In this document: in pieces, positions 9,052-17,075 of the stretch
How positions within the stretch are numbered: the stretch's first letter is position 1
Layout of the letters: the number at the start of each line of letters is the position of its first letter
NCBI GenBank assembly: GCA_965200525.1
Contig: OZ241368.1
Location: 7,130,001 to 7,194,000, forward strand
From: JANNPJ01 sp965200525
GTDB lineage: Bacteria; Actinomycetota; Actinomycetes; Actinomycetales; Kineosporiaceae
Direction: 5' to 3'
DNA: 64,000 nt
Notes under the pieces: generated by a model
Database searches by the model: none
Told to the model about the DNA's origin: nothing
What the model saw: only the letters and a program-made list of their open reading frames with translations
Program-made: the position numbers and the translations under genes

Positions 9052-11580
9052 CTACGACGGGAGCGAGAAGATTTCGTCCTTGAGGGTGACGGTGCGCTGG
9101 GCCGGATCCACCACCGGCGTCGGAACGGTTTCCGGTGCCGGTGCCGGTGCCGGCGGGACGGCGGTCACGGCTTGCGGCTCCGAGGTGGGGGCAGGCTCGG
9201 CGGTGGGCGCCTCCGGGGAGGCCCCGGCCGCGCTGAGCCATTCCGGCCGCAGGGTCGGCGGCGGGATCGGGATCGGACCGGTGAACGGGACCAGTCCCCC
9301 GGCCGGCTTGGGATGACCGGTGACGTCGACCCGCGCGTCCCGCTGCCCCAGGGAGCGACGCGGATCGCGGCGGCCCGGCTGCGGCCCGGCCGCCGACGCC
9401 GCCTTCGAGCCCTGGCGGCGCGAGGTCATCCGGGCCGGGACCAGTCTCGGAATCGAGGGTGGTGTGGCCGGGGGCGGGGCGAGCTGGGCCGGATCGGGAG
9501 CTTGGGCCGCAGGGCGGGCCGACAACGGGTTCGCCCGGCCGGGGTCGCTCACTCGCTGAGCTGAGGACGCCGGGCGCGGCGGCGCCGGCTTCGCGGAGGC
9601 GGGCCGGACTGCTTCGGCGGCGGGCCGGGGGTGGCGTACCGGGGGTGACCACGACGATGCGGCGTAGGCCCGGGCGACGGCCTCGGCCGTGACGGCGGCC
9701 CGGGTCGGGGCGGGCACCTGCGGTCCGGCGCCGCGGCGGGCGGCGGCCCGCGCGCCGGTCGTGGCCAGCGAGGGCTTCTGGGACTCGGGCGCGTCCGGCG
9801 GCCCGGCAGCCCGGGTCGGAGCGGCCGGCGTGGTCCCCGATGCCGGCGCGTGAGAGGACCGAACTCTGGTCTCCCGGAAGTCACCGGGCGAGCCGGCCGG
9901 GGTCAGCGGCATTGCCGTAGCCGTCGGAATCGGTTCGACCGTCGGAGCCGGGTCGACCGTCAGAACCGGGTCGACCATCGGAGCCGGTTCGACCGGCGGA
10001 ACCGGCTGGGCCGACAGAACCGACTGGGCCGACGGAACAGACTGGGCCGACGGAACAGACTGGGCCGACGGAACAGACTGGGCCGACGGAACAGACTGGG
10101 CCGACCGAATCGGCTCGTCCGGCGGAGCCGGATGAACCGGGACAGCTGCGGCAATCGGTCGCGCCGGTGGAACGGCCCGGTGAGCCGGAGGAGCCGAGGT
10201 GACCGGCACCAGGGAGGGCGGTATGGCCGCGGACGGGACCGCAGCCGGTGGGGCCAGGGGCCGGGGCACACGCGATCGGGGCGGGCGCGCCGGCTTTGAC
10301 GGCGACTCCGACTGTGGCTGGGCGGAGCCGAGTGAGCCGGCCGGCGGTGACGGGAGACCCGTCCTCGGCATCGGCAACGGGAAGGAACGTCCGGCGTCCC
10401 GGGACGGGCGGGAGGCCAGCGGAGGCATCGACCGAGGTTGCCAGGTCGGCACGGCCGCCGGCGCGGGGCCGTCGACCGCAACCGGCCGGTCCGGAGACGC
10501 GGCGGCCGGCAACCCAGACGTGTCCGGCGCCGCGGAACCGACCGGCGCCGCGGGACCGATCGGAATCGGCGAACCGGCCGGCGCCGGGGCAGCCGGCGCC
10601 GCCGAAACGACAGGCGGCGTCAGGGAACCAGCCGAAAGAGGGGAGGCAGGCGGCGGCGAGGCAGCGGGCGGCGTCAAGGAGGTACCTGGCGCCGGCCGGG
10701 CGGCCCGTCGGCCGGTACGCGCGGCGACACCCGACAGCTCCGCTGAGGCCGACTCGATGGCCTGCGCCGATCTCTCGGCGAACGGCGAGCGCTCGTCGAG
10801 TGGCGAGCGCTGGTCGAGTGGCGAGCGGTCGTCGAGTGGCGAGCGGTCGTCGAGTGGCGAGCGGTCGTCGGCCCGGCCGGCGGCCGCGCGCCGTCCCGGT
10901 CGGGGCGCCGCCGCAACGGCAGACGGCACCGGCACCGGCACCGGGGCCGGTTCGACCGCCGGCGCGCTCGTGGCGGCCCGCTTACCCGATGCCCGCTTTG
11001 CGGTAACGGCCGCCGGTTCGACCGCGGGTACCGCCGTTCCGGCCACCTCGACCGGGGCCGGCGGTCCCTCCACGGGAACCGCCGCCGGCGAGGACGGACG
11101 GTGCCGGGCGACCCGGTGCGACTGCGGGGCCGACGCCTGAGACGGCTTGCGCCGGTGCAGCTTGCGCTGCTGGTACTGCTCGGCCCGCTGCTGGACGTCG
11201 AGATCCTCGGCCACCGGGCGGTCACCGCTCGGCCAGGCCGGCCCGAGCGGGAACGTGGGGCCGACCGGCGCCAGCTGGCGGGACGGCGACAGCGCGTTGG
11301 CCAGGCTCTCGGCCAGCGGCGAGGACTCTGGGCGCTGAACGGTGTGCCGGCCCCCGGCGATGACCCGGCCGGTCTGGGCAACGCGGTCGAACCAGTCGAT
11401 CAGCCAGAAGACCCGGGGCTCGGTGACGTCGATCTGTCCCAGGCGGGCGGCGTCCACCAGTTCGTCTCGCAGCTGGGCACATTCGAGTCGCTTGTCGCTG
11501 CGGGTGGTGGCCGTGGCCACCAGGACGATGAGGAAGAACAGCACACCGACCGCCGCCGAGAGCCCGACCGCGATGATCAC
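9052..11580 (-). CDS. Single-pass membrane protein with long Pro/Ala-rich repeat tail
   Basis: About 842 aa. An N-terminal transmembrane helix (IIAVGLSAAVGVLFFLIVLVA) and a short conserved domain (about 25-95, with EPRVFWLIDWFDRV) are followed by ~700 residues of low-complexity Pro/Ala/Ser/Val sequence. This contains a hexapeptide run DDRSPL/DERSPL (DNA 10781-10872) and a SAQSVP run (DNA about 10000-10110). The C-terminus returns to a short ordered motif (PAQRTVTLKDEIFSLPS). GTG 11580 overlaps the stop of the upstream gene by 4 bp (GTGA), and in-frame sequence upstream of it belongs to that gene, so this start is firm. A cell-envelope role is inferred; no family recognised. Confidence 0.75.
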   Translation of the reverse strand: MIIAVGLSAAVGVLFFLIVLVATATTRSDKRLECAQLRDELVDAARLGQIDVTEPRVFWLIDWFDRVAQTGRVIAGGRHTVQRPESSPLAESLANALSPSRQLAPVGPTFPLGPAWPSGDRPVAEDLDVQQRAEQYQQRKLHRRKPSQASAPQSHRVARHRPSSPAAVPVEGPPAPVEVAGTAVPAVEPAAVTAKRASGKRAATSAPAVEPAPVPVPVPSAVAAAPRPGRRAAAGRADDRSPLDDRSPLDDRSPLDQRSPLDERSPFAERSAQAIESASAELSGVAARTGRRAARPAPGTSLTPPAASPPPASPLSAGSLTPPVVSAAPAAPAPAGSPIPIGPAAPVGSAAPDTSGLPAAASPDRPVAVDGPAPAAVPTWQPRSMPPLASRPSRDAGRSFPLPMPRTGLPSPPAGSLGSAQPQSESPSKPARPPRSRVPRPLAPPAAVPSAAIPPSLVPVTSAPPAHRAVPPARPIAAAVPVHPAPPDEPIRSAQSVPSAQSVPSAQSVPSAQSVPSAQSVLSAQPVPPVEPAPMVDPVLTVDPAPTVEPIPTATAMPLTPAGSPGDFRETRVRSSHAPASGTTPAAPTRAAGPPDAPESQKPSLATTGARAAARRGAGPQVPAPTRAAVTAEAVARAYAASSWSPPVRHPRPAAEAVRPASAKPAPPRPASSAQRVSDPGRANPLSARPAAQAPDPAQLAPPPATPPSIPRLVPARMTSRRQGSKAASAAGPQPGRRDPRRSLGQRDARVDVTGHPKPAGGLVPFTGPIPIPPPTLRPEWLSAAGASPEAPTAEPAPTSEPQAVTAVPPAPAPAPETVPTPVVDPAQRTVTLKDEIFSLPS
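9920..10110 (-). repeat. 18-bp periodic repeats encoding SAQSVP/xVxPxP hexapeptides
   Basis: Within the repeat-tail gene, the unit GACGGAACAGACTGGGCC recurs four times almost exactly between about 10030 and 10100, flanked on the left by a diverged 18-bp series (GTCGGAGCCGGTTCGACC type). Period 18 bp equals 6 codons, so copy-number change would keep the frame. Confidence 0.85.
10781..10872 (-). repeat. 18-bp tandem repeats encoding DDRSPL hexapeptides
   Basis: About five near-identical copies of an 18-bp unit (GGCGAGCGGTCGTCGAGT type) encode SPLDDR/SPLDER. The last three copies differ least, suggesting recent expansion. Alternating charge makes this segment hydrophilic, unlike the surrounding Pro/Ala sequence. 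Confidence 0.85.
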
Positions 11581-11837
11581 GGTACCTCCGCCCGGGTCAC
11601 GTCGATCACCCGGTTCGGGCGGGCGACGAACTTGCGCAGCGCGGTGAGTTCCCCGGCCTGGGCCGAGAAGTCTTCCCGCCAGCGGTCGTTGTCGGCCGAG
11701 AGCTGCGCGTTGCGCTCGCGCAGCTGCAAGCACTCGCGCCGGTAGTGACCGGCCAGCAGCACCACAGCGAAGAAGAGGACGACGAAAAGCGCCGCCGCAC
11801 CACCCAGTACGGGCGCCGCAGCATCAGTGACGGCCAT
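11577..11837 (-). CDS. Small single-pass membrane protein with coiled coil
   Basis: An 86-aa protein. The transmembrane helix at about 9-30 (VLGGAAALFVVLFFAVVLLAG) is followed by a charged heptad-like helix (YRRECLQLRERNAQLSADN...) likely to form a coiled coil. The ATG at 11837 has GGGGGGT upstream (complement of about 11842-11848). Its stop overlaps the start of the repeat-tail membrane protein (GTGA at 11577-11580). Two coupled single-pass proteins with the same topology suggest a membrane complex. Function unknown. Confidence 0.75.
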   Translation of the reverse strand: MAVTDAAAPVLGGAAALFVVLFFAVVLLAGHYRRECLQLRERNAQLSADNDRWREDFSAQAGELTALRKFVARPNRVIDVTRAEVP

Positions 11838-11934
11838 GGCTGACCCCCCTCATGGGCATTGCTGAACGCCCGTGCCGATGATCTGGCACCACTGCTCGTT
11901 CTCCCCAAAACCTCACCGGTATGAGTAACGCACT

Positions 11935-11944
11935 GTAGTACTAC
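11935..11944. promoter_or_regulatory. Palindrome upstream of the membrane-protein pair
   Basis: GTAGTACTAC is a perfect 10-bp palindrome about 100 bp upstream of the 11837 start, in the one AT-richer stretch of this gap (11838-12027). It may be an operator or chance; no partner site seen. Confidence 0.25.
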
Positions 11945-12027
11945 TTCAACTGGCTGTTAAGAGTTTGCTCCTGGCGTGTCGCCTCTGAATCATCACGCGC
12001 TCCCGCCCCACGGACCCCGCGGTGGAT

Positions 12028-13719
12028 CTACTCGAAGTCGCCCCCGTCGGTCGGCGTGATGCCGTTGTCCACCGCCGCCCCGTAGATCGAGGCCGCCTTG
12101 GACGTCGTCCCGCCGATGATCGAGCCGGCCTGCCCCTGGAACTCGGCCAGGTCGACCCCGTTGGTCTCCAGGAACAACCCGATGCACTCCATCGCCCGCC
12201 GGTTGAAGATCTGGTAGAACATCTGCTCGTCGGCGGCGGCGAACGAGTCGCCCAGGTTGTAGTTCGCCACCTGCTCGCGCAGGCTGCTGCGAGCGCCGAA
12301 GTCGATGTCGCGGCGCCGCTCGATCTCGGCCTCGGTCGAGGCCAGTCGCGCCTTGGCCACCCGCCCGGAAAGCCTGGAGGAGACCACCAGCCCGGGTGCG
12401 GCCACCAGCATCGGCAGCGCCTCGGCCATCGCGGTTCCGAGCAGCGAGGAGACCTCGGTCCGGCGGTCCACCGGCAGCCCCCGGACAGCGTAGAACTGCC
12501 GTTGCAGCGGGCGCAGGGCGTACACCAGCCCTTCGACGAACATCGTCTGGTTGGAGACGAACGCCCGCACGAACAGGGTGACGACGACCTGCCCGCCCCA
12601 GGCCGAGTGCTGGAAATAGGTGTAGACCCGGGCCGCTTCGGTGGGCTCGTGCAGGTACTGGCGCACCTGGGCCTCGGGGATCCGGGTCACCGGCCGGCGG
12701 AAGTTGATCGCCTCGATCGGATCCTTCTCGGTCGGGCCGATCCGGAACAGCGGCACCGACAGGGCGTTGGACCCGCCGCGGACGTAGAGCCGGTTGCCGG
12801 CCGCCGGGCGCGGGCTGATCCGCTGCGGCATGGTCGCCAGCAGGGCCTCCTGCAGGTCGGCCCCGGTGATCGGCTGGGGCACGGGTGGCCGGGCGGCGAC
12901 CTTGCCCTCCGGGTCGGTGGCGTGCCGGGCGTGCGCCGGCATCGCCCGCTTGCTGACGTCGAGGGTCAGGTGCCAGCTGTCCACGTTGACCCCGCTGCCC
13001 ACGAACGGCGAGGACTCCCCCCGGAACAGGACGGCGTTGCTGCGGTTCAGGTCGGCCAGCCCCTGCTCGAACGAGGGCCGGCCCAGCGGCGGGGCGACAG
13101 CGTTCTCCGGCTCGTAGATCACCGCGACCGCGGCCCGCCGGGCCGCCCGGGCCTGCCGGTAGACCAGCGCGACGGCCAGCAGGTAGGCCCAGACCCAGAG
13201 CACCATCCAGACCAGCACCGCCCGCACGATGTTCAGCACGCCGGTGAACAGCAGGGCCAGGGCCAGGGTTCCGGCGGCGACGACGTAGCCGAAGGTCACC
13301 GCCAGCCAGACGTCGCGGGACCGGCGCAGCCGCAGAGCGTGGGCCACGTGCCGACCCAGCTGGACGGCGTCCACCTGCCAGAGGGGACTGTGCGCCCCCC
13401 GGGACGGCGCGAGCAGCTCACCGCTGACCCGGTCGGCGAATCCTTCCCGCATGTAGGTGGCCGCACTCAGCAGCCGGGTGACCAGGTCGTCCGGCGCTTC
13501 CCAGTCGCTCTGCTCGATGCCGAAGCGATCGGGGCGGACGGCGCCCGGTGGGCCGGCCGCATCGTCCACCCCTTCGGGTGGCCCGGCGCCGTCGTCCCCG
13601 TCGTCCCGGCTGCTGACGTCGGCCGGCCCGGGGCGCAGGGCCGGATCCGCGGGCCGGTACATCTCCGGCTCACCCTCGAAGCCGTATCCGGCCGGCGTGT
13701 AGATCTCATCAGTCGTCAC
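12028..13719 (-). CDS. Two-helix membrane protein of unknown function (paralog A)
   Basis: A 563-aa protein with an acidic, Pro/Gly-rich N-terminus (1-75), a conserved block containing LVTRLLSAATYMREGFADRV, two to three hydrophobic helices (about 143-197), and a ~360-aa cytoplasmic-looking C-terminal domain. It is a paralog of the protein at 24724-26370: both share FADRV, RRPV..(I/V)PE, the stretch YTYFxxxxWxGQVVVTLFVR, and a final EMY/QMFYxxFxRxxxxCxxxxLxxxxVDLxEF segment. ATG 13719 has GGAG about 9 nt upstream. It sits divergently beside the exopolysaccharide gene block, so an envelope or polysaccharide role is inferred; no enzyme motif recognised. Confidence 0.78.
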   Translation of the reverse strand: MTTDEIYTPAGYGFEGEPEMYRPADPALRPGPADVSSRDDGDDGAGPPEGVDDAAGPPGAVRPDRFGIEQSDWEAPDDLVTRLLSAATYMREGFADRVSGELLAPSRGAHSPLWQVDAVQLGRHVAHALRLRRSRDVWLAVTFGYVVAAGTLALALLFTGVLNIVRAVLVWMVLWVWAYLLAVALVYRQARAARRAAVAVIYEPENAVAPPLGRPSFEQGLADLNRSNAVLFRGESSPFVGSGVNVDSWHLTLDVSKRAMPAHARHATDPEGKVAARPPVPQPITGADLQEALLATMPQRISPRPAAGNRLYVRGGSNALSVPLFRIGPTEKDPIEAINFRRPVTRIPEAQVRQYLHEPTEAARVYTYFQHSAWGGQVVVTLFVRAFVSNQTMFVEGLVYALRPLQRQFYAVRGLPVDRRTEVSSLLGTAMAEALPMLVAAPGLVVSSRLSGRVAKARLASTEAEIERRRDIDFGARSSLREQVANYNLGDSFAAADEQMFYQIFNRRAMECIGLFLETNGVDLAEFQGQAGSIIGGTTSKAASIYGAAVDNGITPTDGGDFE

Positions 13720-13829
13720 GGGTCAGCTCCAGCTCCAGGCGTCCGCGGATCCCGTGAAACCGACAATCGAGATCCGACTTGTCGGGAATGGTCCGCTTTA
13801 ACCACCATCAATCACCCAGAGCGACCAGT

Positions 13830-13853
13830 CAAGATCTGAGAGCCACGATCTTG
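13830..13853. promoter_or_regulatory. Inverted repeat in the divergent gap
   Basis: Perfect 7-bp arms CAAGATC and GATCTTG separated by 10 bp, about 110 bp upstream of the paralog A start. Spacing suits a dimeric regulator; identity of the protein unknown. Confidence 0.4.
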
Positions 13854-13990
13854 TCTCACTTGCAGTAGTGTTCTGACAGCGGACGGTGAAAGTGTGCCGG
13901 ACGGCGGGCTCGGCCAGGGACGGCATGCGCGTCGACGCCACAGACCCACGGACGGGCCGGGCAATGCATTCCGCGGTTGACTTCTGATCA

Positions 13991-14017
13991 TCCTGTGACT
14001 CCTGTGACTCCTGTGAA
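13991..14017. repeat. Three 9-bp direct repeats (iterons)
   Basis: TCCTGTGAC, TCCTGTGAC, TCCTGTGAA lie head to tail, 270 bp upstream of the glycosylphosphotransferase start. Tandem sites with near one-turn spacing could bind a regulator cooperatively. Confidence 0.6.
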
Positions 14018-14287
14018 TATCTGCAACAGGGCCACCGAGAATGCATTTCCCGAATTCGGTTCACGCGCTCGATACCACCTGAAGAAAATATCAGCCGATC
14101 GGTCAATTCGACCTCGTTCGGCCGGTGAAGGTGTATTGACCGAACGGATCGAAAGATAGTTTCAACACGCGAAATGCTTACGAGACAAGAACACTCGTCC
14201 TAGCCTAAGAATTAGGTTCGCTCAGTGGGCCAATGGGGGTCTGCGGCCTGATCGAGCCTTTTCCAATGTCTTGGGGGCTGTCTGTCC

Positions 14288-15994
14288 ATGTCCGTATTCG
14301 AGGCTTCGGAGGCGAAACTGTCTCTAGAGGCGATCACCGCGCACAGCAGTCCGGCCGACTCCTCGACGGCGACCAAGAAACCCGCGCCCCGGGTCGAGAC
14401 CCTGGCCGAGCTGGGTCTGTCGATCCTGCCCGCACACTTCCGTTCGGCCGAACGGGCCGGCGAGCGCACCTCGGAGCGGCCGGCCAGCATTGATCTGGAC
14501 CACCCGGCCCCCGAGCTGACCCTCGACGAGGCCGCCGGCCTGCCCGAGCACACCACCGCCGGCAAGTACGCCCAGCCCGGCCGCCTGCCGGAGGGCCCCC
14601 GCCGGACACTCTCGCGCTACGCCCGCCGGGCCCGGATCGCCGACGTTTTGGTCGCCGGGCTGGCCGCCGTGTTCGCCGTGACCGCCCGCTTCGGCACCGT
14701 CCCCGGGGTGTACCTGCTGCTGCCGATCGAACTGCCGCTGGCCTGGGTCACCTGCGTCTGGCTGTACCGCGCCTACGAGCACCGCTACGTCGGCGAGGGC
14801 ACCGAGGAGTTCCACCGGATCACCCGGGCCGGGCTGCTGCTGTTCACCGCGGTCGCCGTCCTGTCGTACATCCTGAACGGCGACTTCTCCCGCACCATCG
14901 CGATGATCTCGGTGCCGGGCACGGTGGTCGGATCGCTGCTGGCCCGCCGGCTGCTGCGCTCGGAACTGCAGCGCGAGCGGGCCGCCGGCCGGGGGCTGCA
15001 CCGCACCCTGGTGGTCGGGCGCTCGGACGCCGCGATCAGCCTGATCGACTCCCTGCGGGTGACCGAGCGCAGCTTCCACCACGGCCTGGTCACGGTCGGG
15101 GTCTGCATCCCGGCTGAGGAGGTCACGCCGTCCCACATCCACGACGTTCCGGTGCTGGGGACGCCGGACGACGTGCTGCGGGCGATCGACCTGGCCGGGG
15201 CCGACCTGGTCGCGGTCGTCTCGCACCCCGACCTGTCCGGGCACGCGCTGCGCCGGCTCTCCTGGGCCCTAGAGGAGCGCGGCGTCGAACTGCTGGTCTC
15301 CCCCGGCATCGTCGAGGTGGCCGGCCCACGGTTGTCGATCCGCCCGGTGGCCGGGCTGTCGCTGCTGCACCTGGAGCGCCCGGTGCTAAAGGGCAGCCGG
15401 CGAGTGATGAAGGTGGCGTTCGACAAACTGCTGGGCGCCGCCCTGCTGGTCGCCCTCTCGCCGGTGCTGCTGATCCTGGCCGCGCTGGTCCGCCTGACCA
15501 GCCGGGGCCCGGCCCTGTTCCGCCAGACCCGGGTCGGCACCGGCGGGCGGGAGTTCACCGTCTACAAGTTCCGCTCCATGGTGACCGACGCCGAGACCCG
15601 GCTGGGCGAGCTGGCCCACCGCGACGAGGGCAACGGCGTGCTGTTCAAGATGAGGACCGACCCGCGGGTCACCCGGATCGGGGGCGTGCTGCGCCGCTAC
15701 TCCCTGGACGAACTGCCCCAGCTGCTGAACGTGCTGCGCGGCAACATGTCCCTGGTCGGGCCGCGGCCGCCGCTACCGGCCGAGGTGGCCGGCTACCGGG
15801 AGGACGAGGTGCGCCGGTTGCGGGTTCGCCCGGGCATGACCGGCCTCTGGCAGGTCTCCGGCCGCTCGGACCTGACCTGGGAGGAGTCGCTGCGCCTGGA
15901 CCTGCGCTACGTCGACAACTGGTCGCTGGTGCTGGACCTGTCCATCCTCTGGCGCACCGTTCGCGCCGTCGTCCGAGGCACGGGGGCGTACTGA
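14288..15994 (+). CDS. Polyprenyl glycosylphosphotransferase (exopolysaccharide priming enzyme)
   Basis: A 568-aa membrane enzyme of the WbaP/ExoY/CpsE class. It transfers a sugar-1-phosphate from a nucleotide sugar to undecaprenyl phosphate, starting a polysaccharide repeat. Residues 1-110 are a long polar tail; four N-terminal helices (about 118-225) are followed by a CoA-binding/Rossmann-like region (about 235-360) and the C-terminal bacterial sugar transferase domain (about 375-568). The latter shows KVAFDKLLGAALLV, YKFRSMV, DELPQLLNVLRGNMSLVGPRPP and RVRPGMTGLWQVSGRSDL. A GGGGG stretch at 14273-14277 may be the ribosome site. First gene of a block with two glycosyltransferases. Confidence 0.93.
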   Translation: MSVFEASEAKLSLEAITAHSSPADSSTATKKPAPRVETLAELGLSILPAHFRSAERAGERTSERPASIDLDHPAPELTLDEAAGLPEHTTAGKYAQPGRLPEGPRRTLSRYARRARIADVLVAGLAAVFAVTARFGTVPGVYLLLPIELPLAWVTCVWLYRAYEHRYVGEGTEEFHRITRAGLLLFTAVAVLSYILNGDFSRTIAMISVPGTVVGSLLARRLLRSELQRERAAGRGLHRTLVVGRSDAAISLIDSLRVTERSFHHGLVTVGVCIPAEEVTPSHIHDVPVLGTPDDVLRAIDLAGADLVAVVSHPDLSGHALRRLSWALEERGVELLVSPGIVEVAGPRLSIRPVAGLSLLHLERPVLKGSRRVMKVAFDKLLGAALLVALSPVLLILAALVRLTSRGPALFRQTRVGTGGREFTVYKFRSMVTDAETRLGELAHRDEGNGVLFKMRTDPRVTRIGGVLRRYSLDELPQLLNVLRGNMSLVGPRPPLPAEVAGYREDEVRRLRVRPGMTGLWQVSGRSDLTWEESLRLDLRYVDNWSLVLDLSILWRTVRAVVRGTGAY

Positions 15995-16118
15995 TGCAGT
16001 CGATCCAGTCGATCCGGTCGTTCGCGGTCGCCGGGCGCGCCACCACCATTCACCCGGGCGGCGTCGGGCCGCGCGGCGCCGTCCACCGTCGTTCCGAGAA
16101 ACCGGGAGTCCGACCCGC

Positions 16119-17075
16119 ATGAAACGCACCGGCCACGCGAAACGCCCAGGTCCACGGATTCCTGTCTCGGTCGTGATCATGACCAAGAACGAGGAACGGG
16201 TCCTGCGGCACACGCTGGCCAGCGTCGCCTGCTTCGACGAGGTGTTTGTGGTCGACAGCCACAGCACCGACGGCACGAACACCATCGCGGCCGAACTCGG
16301 CGCCGAGATCGCCCAGTTCACCTGGGACGGGGAGTACCCCAAGAAGAAGGAATGGTGCCTGCTCAACCTGCCGTTCGCCAACGAGTGGGTGCTCTACCTG
16401 GACGCCGACGAGATGGTCACCCCGCCGCTGGCGGCCGAGCTGCTCGACCTGTTCGCCACCGGTGACCCGGTGCACGCCGGGTACGACGTCGAACTGGACT
16501 ACTACTTCCTCGGCACGATGCTGCGCCACGGCCACAAGGTGACCAAGCGGGTGCTGGTGCGAGCCGACCGCACCTCGTGGCCGCACCTGGACGACCTCGA
16601 CGTCAGCAACATGTGGGAGGTCGAGGGGCACTACCAGCCGATCGTGGCCGGCTCGGTGGGCCGGCTCACCGGGCGGCTGGAGCACCGCGACCGCGATCCG
16701 CTCTACGACTACTTCGACCGCCACAACCGCTACAGCGACTGGGAGGCGCACCTGCGCACCTCGGGCGTCCTGTCCACCCAGGTGCGCGGGGCCCGCTCCA
16801 CCCGGGGACGCCGCTACGCCCGGCTGCCGTTCAAGCCGATCGCCTTCTTCCTCTACTCCTACCTGGCCCGGCGCGGATTCCTGGACGGGCGGGCCGGCTT
16901 CCACTACGCGGTCGCGCACGCCTTCTACTTCTGGCAGATCGGGGTCAAGGAGGTCGAGCTCGGCGACCGCTCGACCACGGTCGACGCCGCGCCCACCTCG
17001 ATCGACGTCACCGCCGCCGAACCGGAGCAGCCGGCCGCCCCCGCCGACGCGCACCCGGACCGGCCGGGCCGGTGA
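16119..17075 (+). CDS. Family 2 glycosyltransferase
   Basis: A 318-aa GT-A-fold enzyme, probably adding a sugar to the lipid-linked polysaccharide on the cytoplasmic face. It shows the GT2 start PVSVVIMTKNEERVLRHTL, a DSHSTDGT loop, and the metal-binding LYLDADEMVTP (DAD). Resembles the WaaE/KdtX subgroup, with a C-terminal amphipathic region (PIAFFLYSYLARRGFLDG) that may touch the membrane. ATG 16119 has GGGAG at 16104-16108. Its stop overlaps the next glycosyltransferase start by 4 bp (GTGA). The acceptor and donor sugars cannot be inferred. Confidence 0.9.
   Translation: MKRTGHAKRPGPRIPVSVVIMTKNEERVLRHTLASVACFDEVFVVDSHSTDGTNTIAAELGAEIAQFTWDGEYPKKKEWCLLNLPFANEWVLYLDADEMVTPPLAAELLDLFATGDPVHAGYDVELDYYFLGTMLRHGHKVTKRVLVRADRTSWPHLDDLDVSNMWEVEGHYQPIVAGSVGRLTGRLEHRDRDPLYDYFDRHNRYSDWEAHLRTSGVLSTQVRGARSTRGRRYARLPFKPIAFFLYSYLARRGFLDGRAGFHYAVAHAFYFWQIGVKEVELGDRSTTVDAAPTSIDVTAAEPEQPAAPADAHPDRPGR

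Larger units (their letters stand above)
13720..14287. other. 568-bp gap upstream of the polysaccharide genes; no gene seen
   Basis: Noticeably more AT-rich than the surroundings from about 13980 to 14230. It holds an inverted repeat (13830-13853), a three-copy 9-bp repeat (13991-14017), a TTGACC -35-like hexamer (14136-14141) followed by TAGTTT (14157-14162), and a small inverted repeat CCTAA-GAA-TTAGG (14204-14216). Short open frames here have atypical composition and I do not call them. Likely the divergent control region for the membrane protein and the polysaccharide operon. Confidence 0.6.

Noticed and set aside
9920..10872. CRISPR array
   Set aside because: The repeats are contiguous 18-bp units in a coding frame with no unique spacers; they are protein-coding tandem repeats.
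12022..13839. 605-aa open frame opposite the paralog A gene
   Set aside because: Mirror frame of a real gene; His/Gln/Pro/Arg-rich shadow translation typical of high-GC DNA. The same applies to many other long antisense frames across the window.
13798..14106. 102-aa minus-strand open frame in the polysaccharide gap
   Set aside because: Codon positions do not show the strong third-base GC of real genes here, and it contains the repeats and inverted repeat of a control region.
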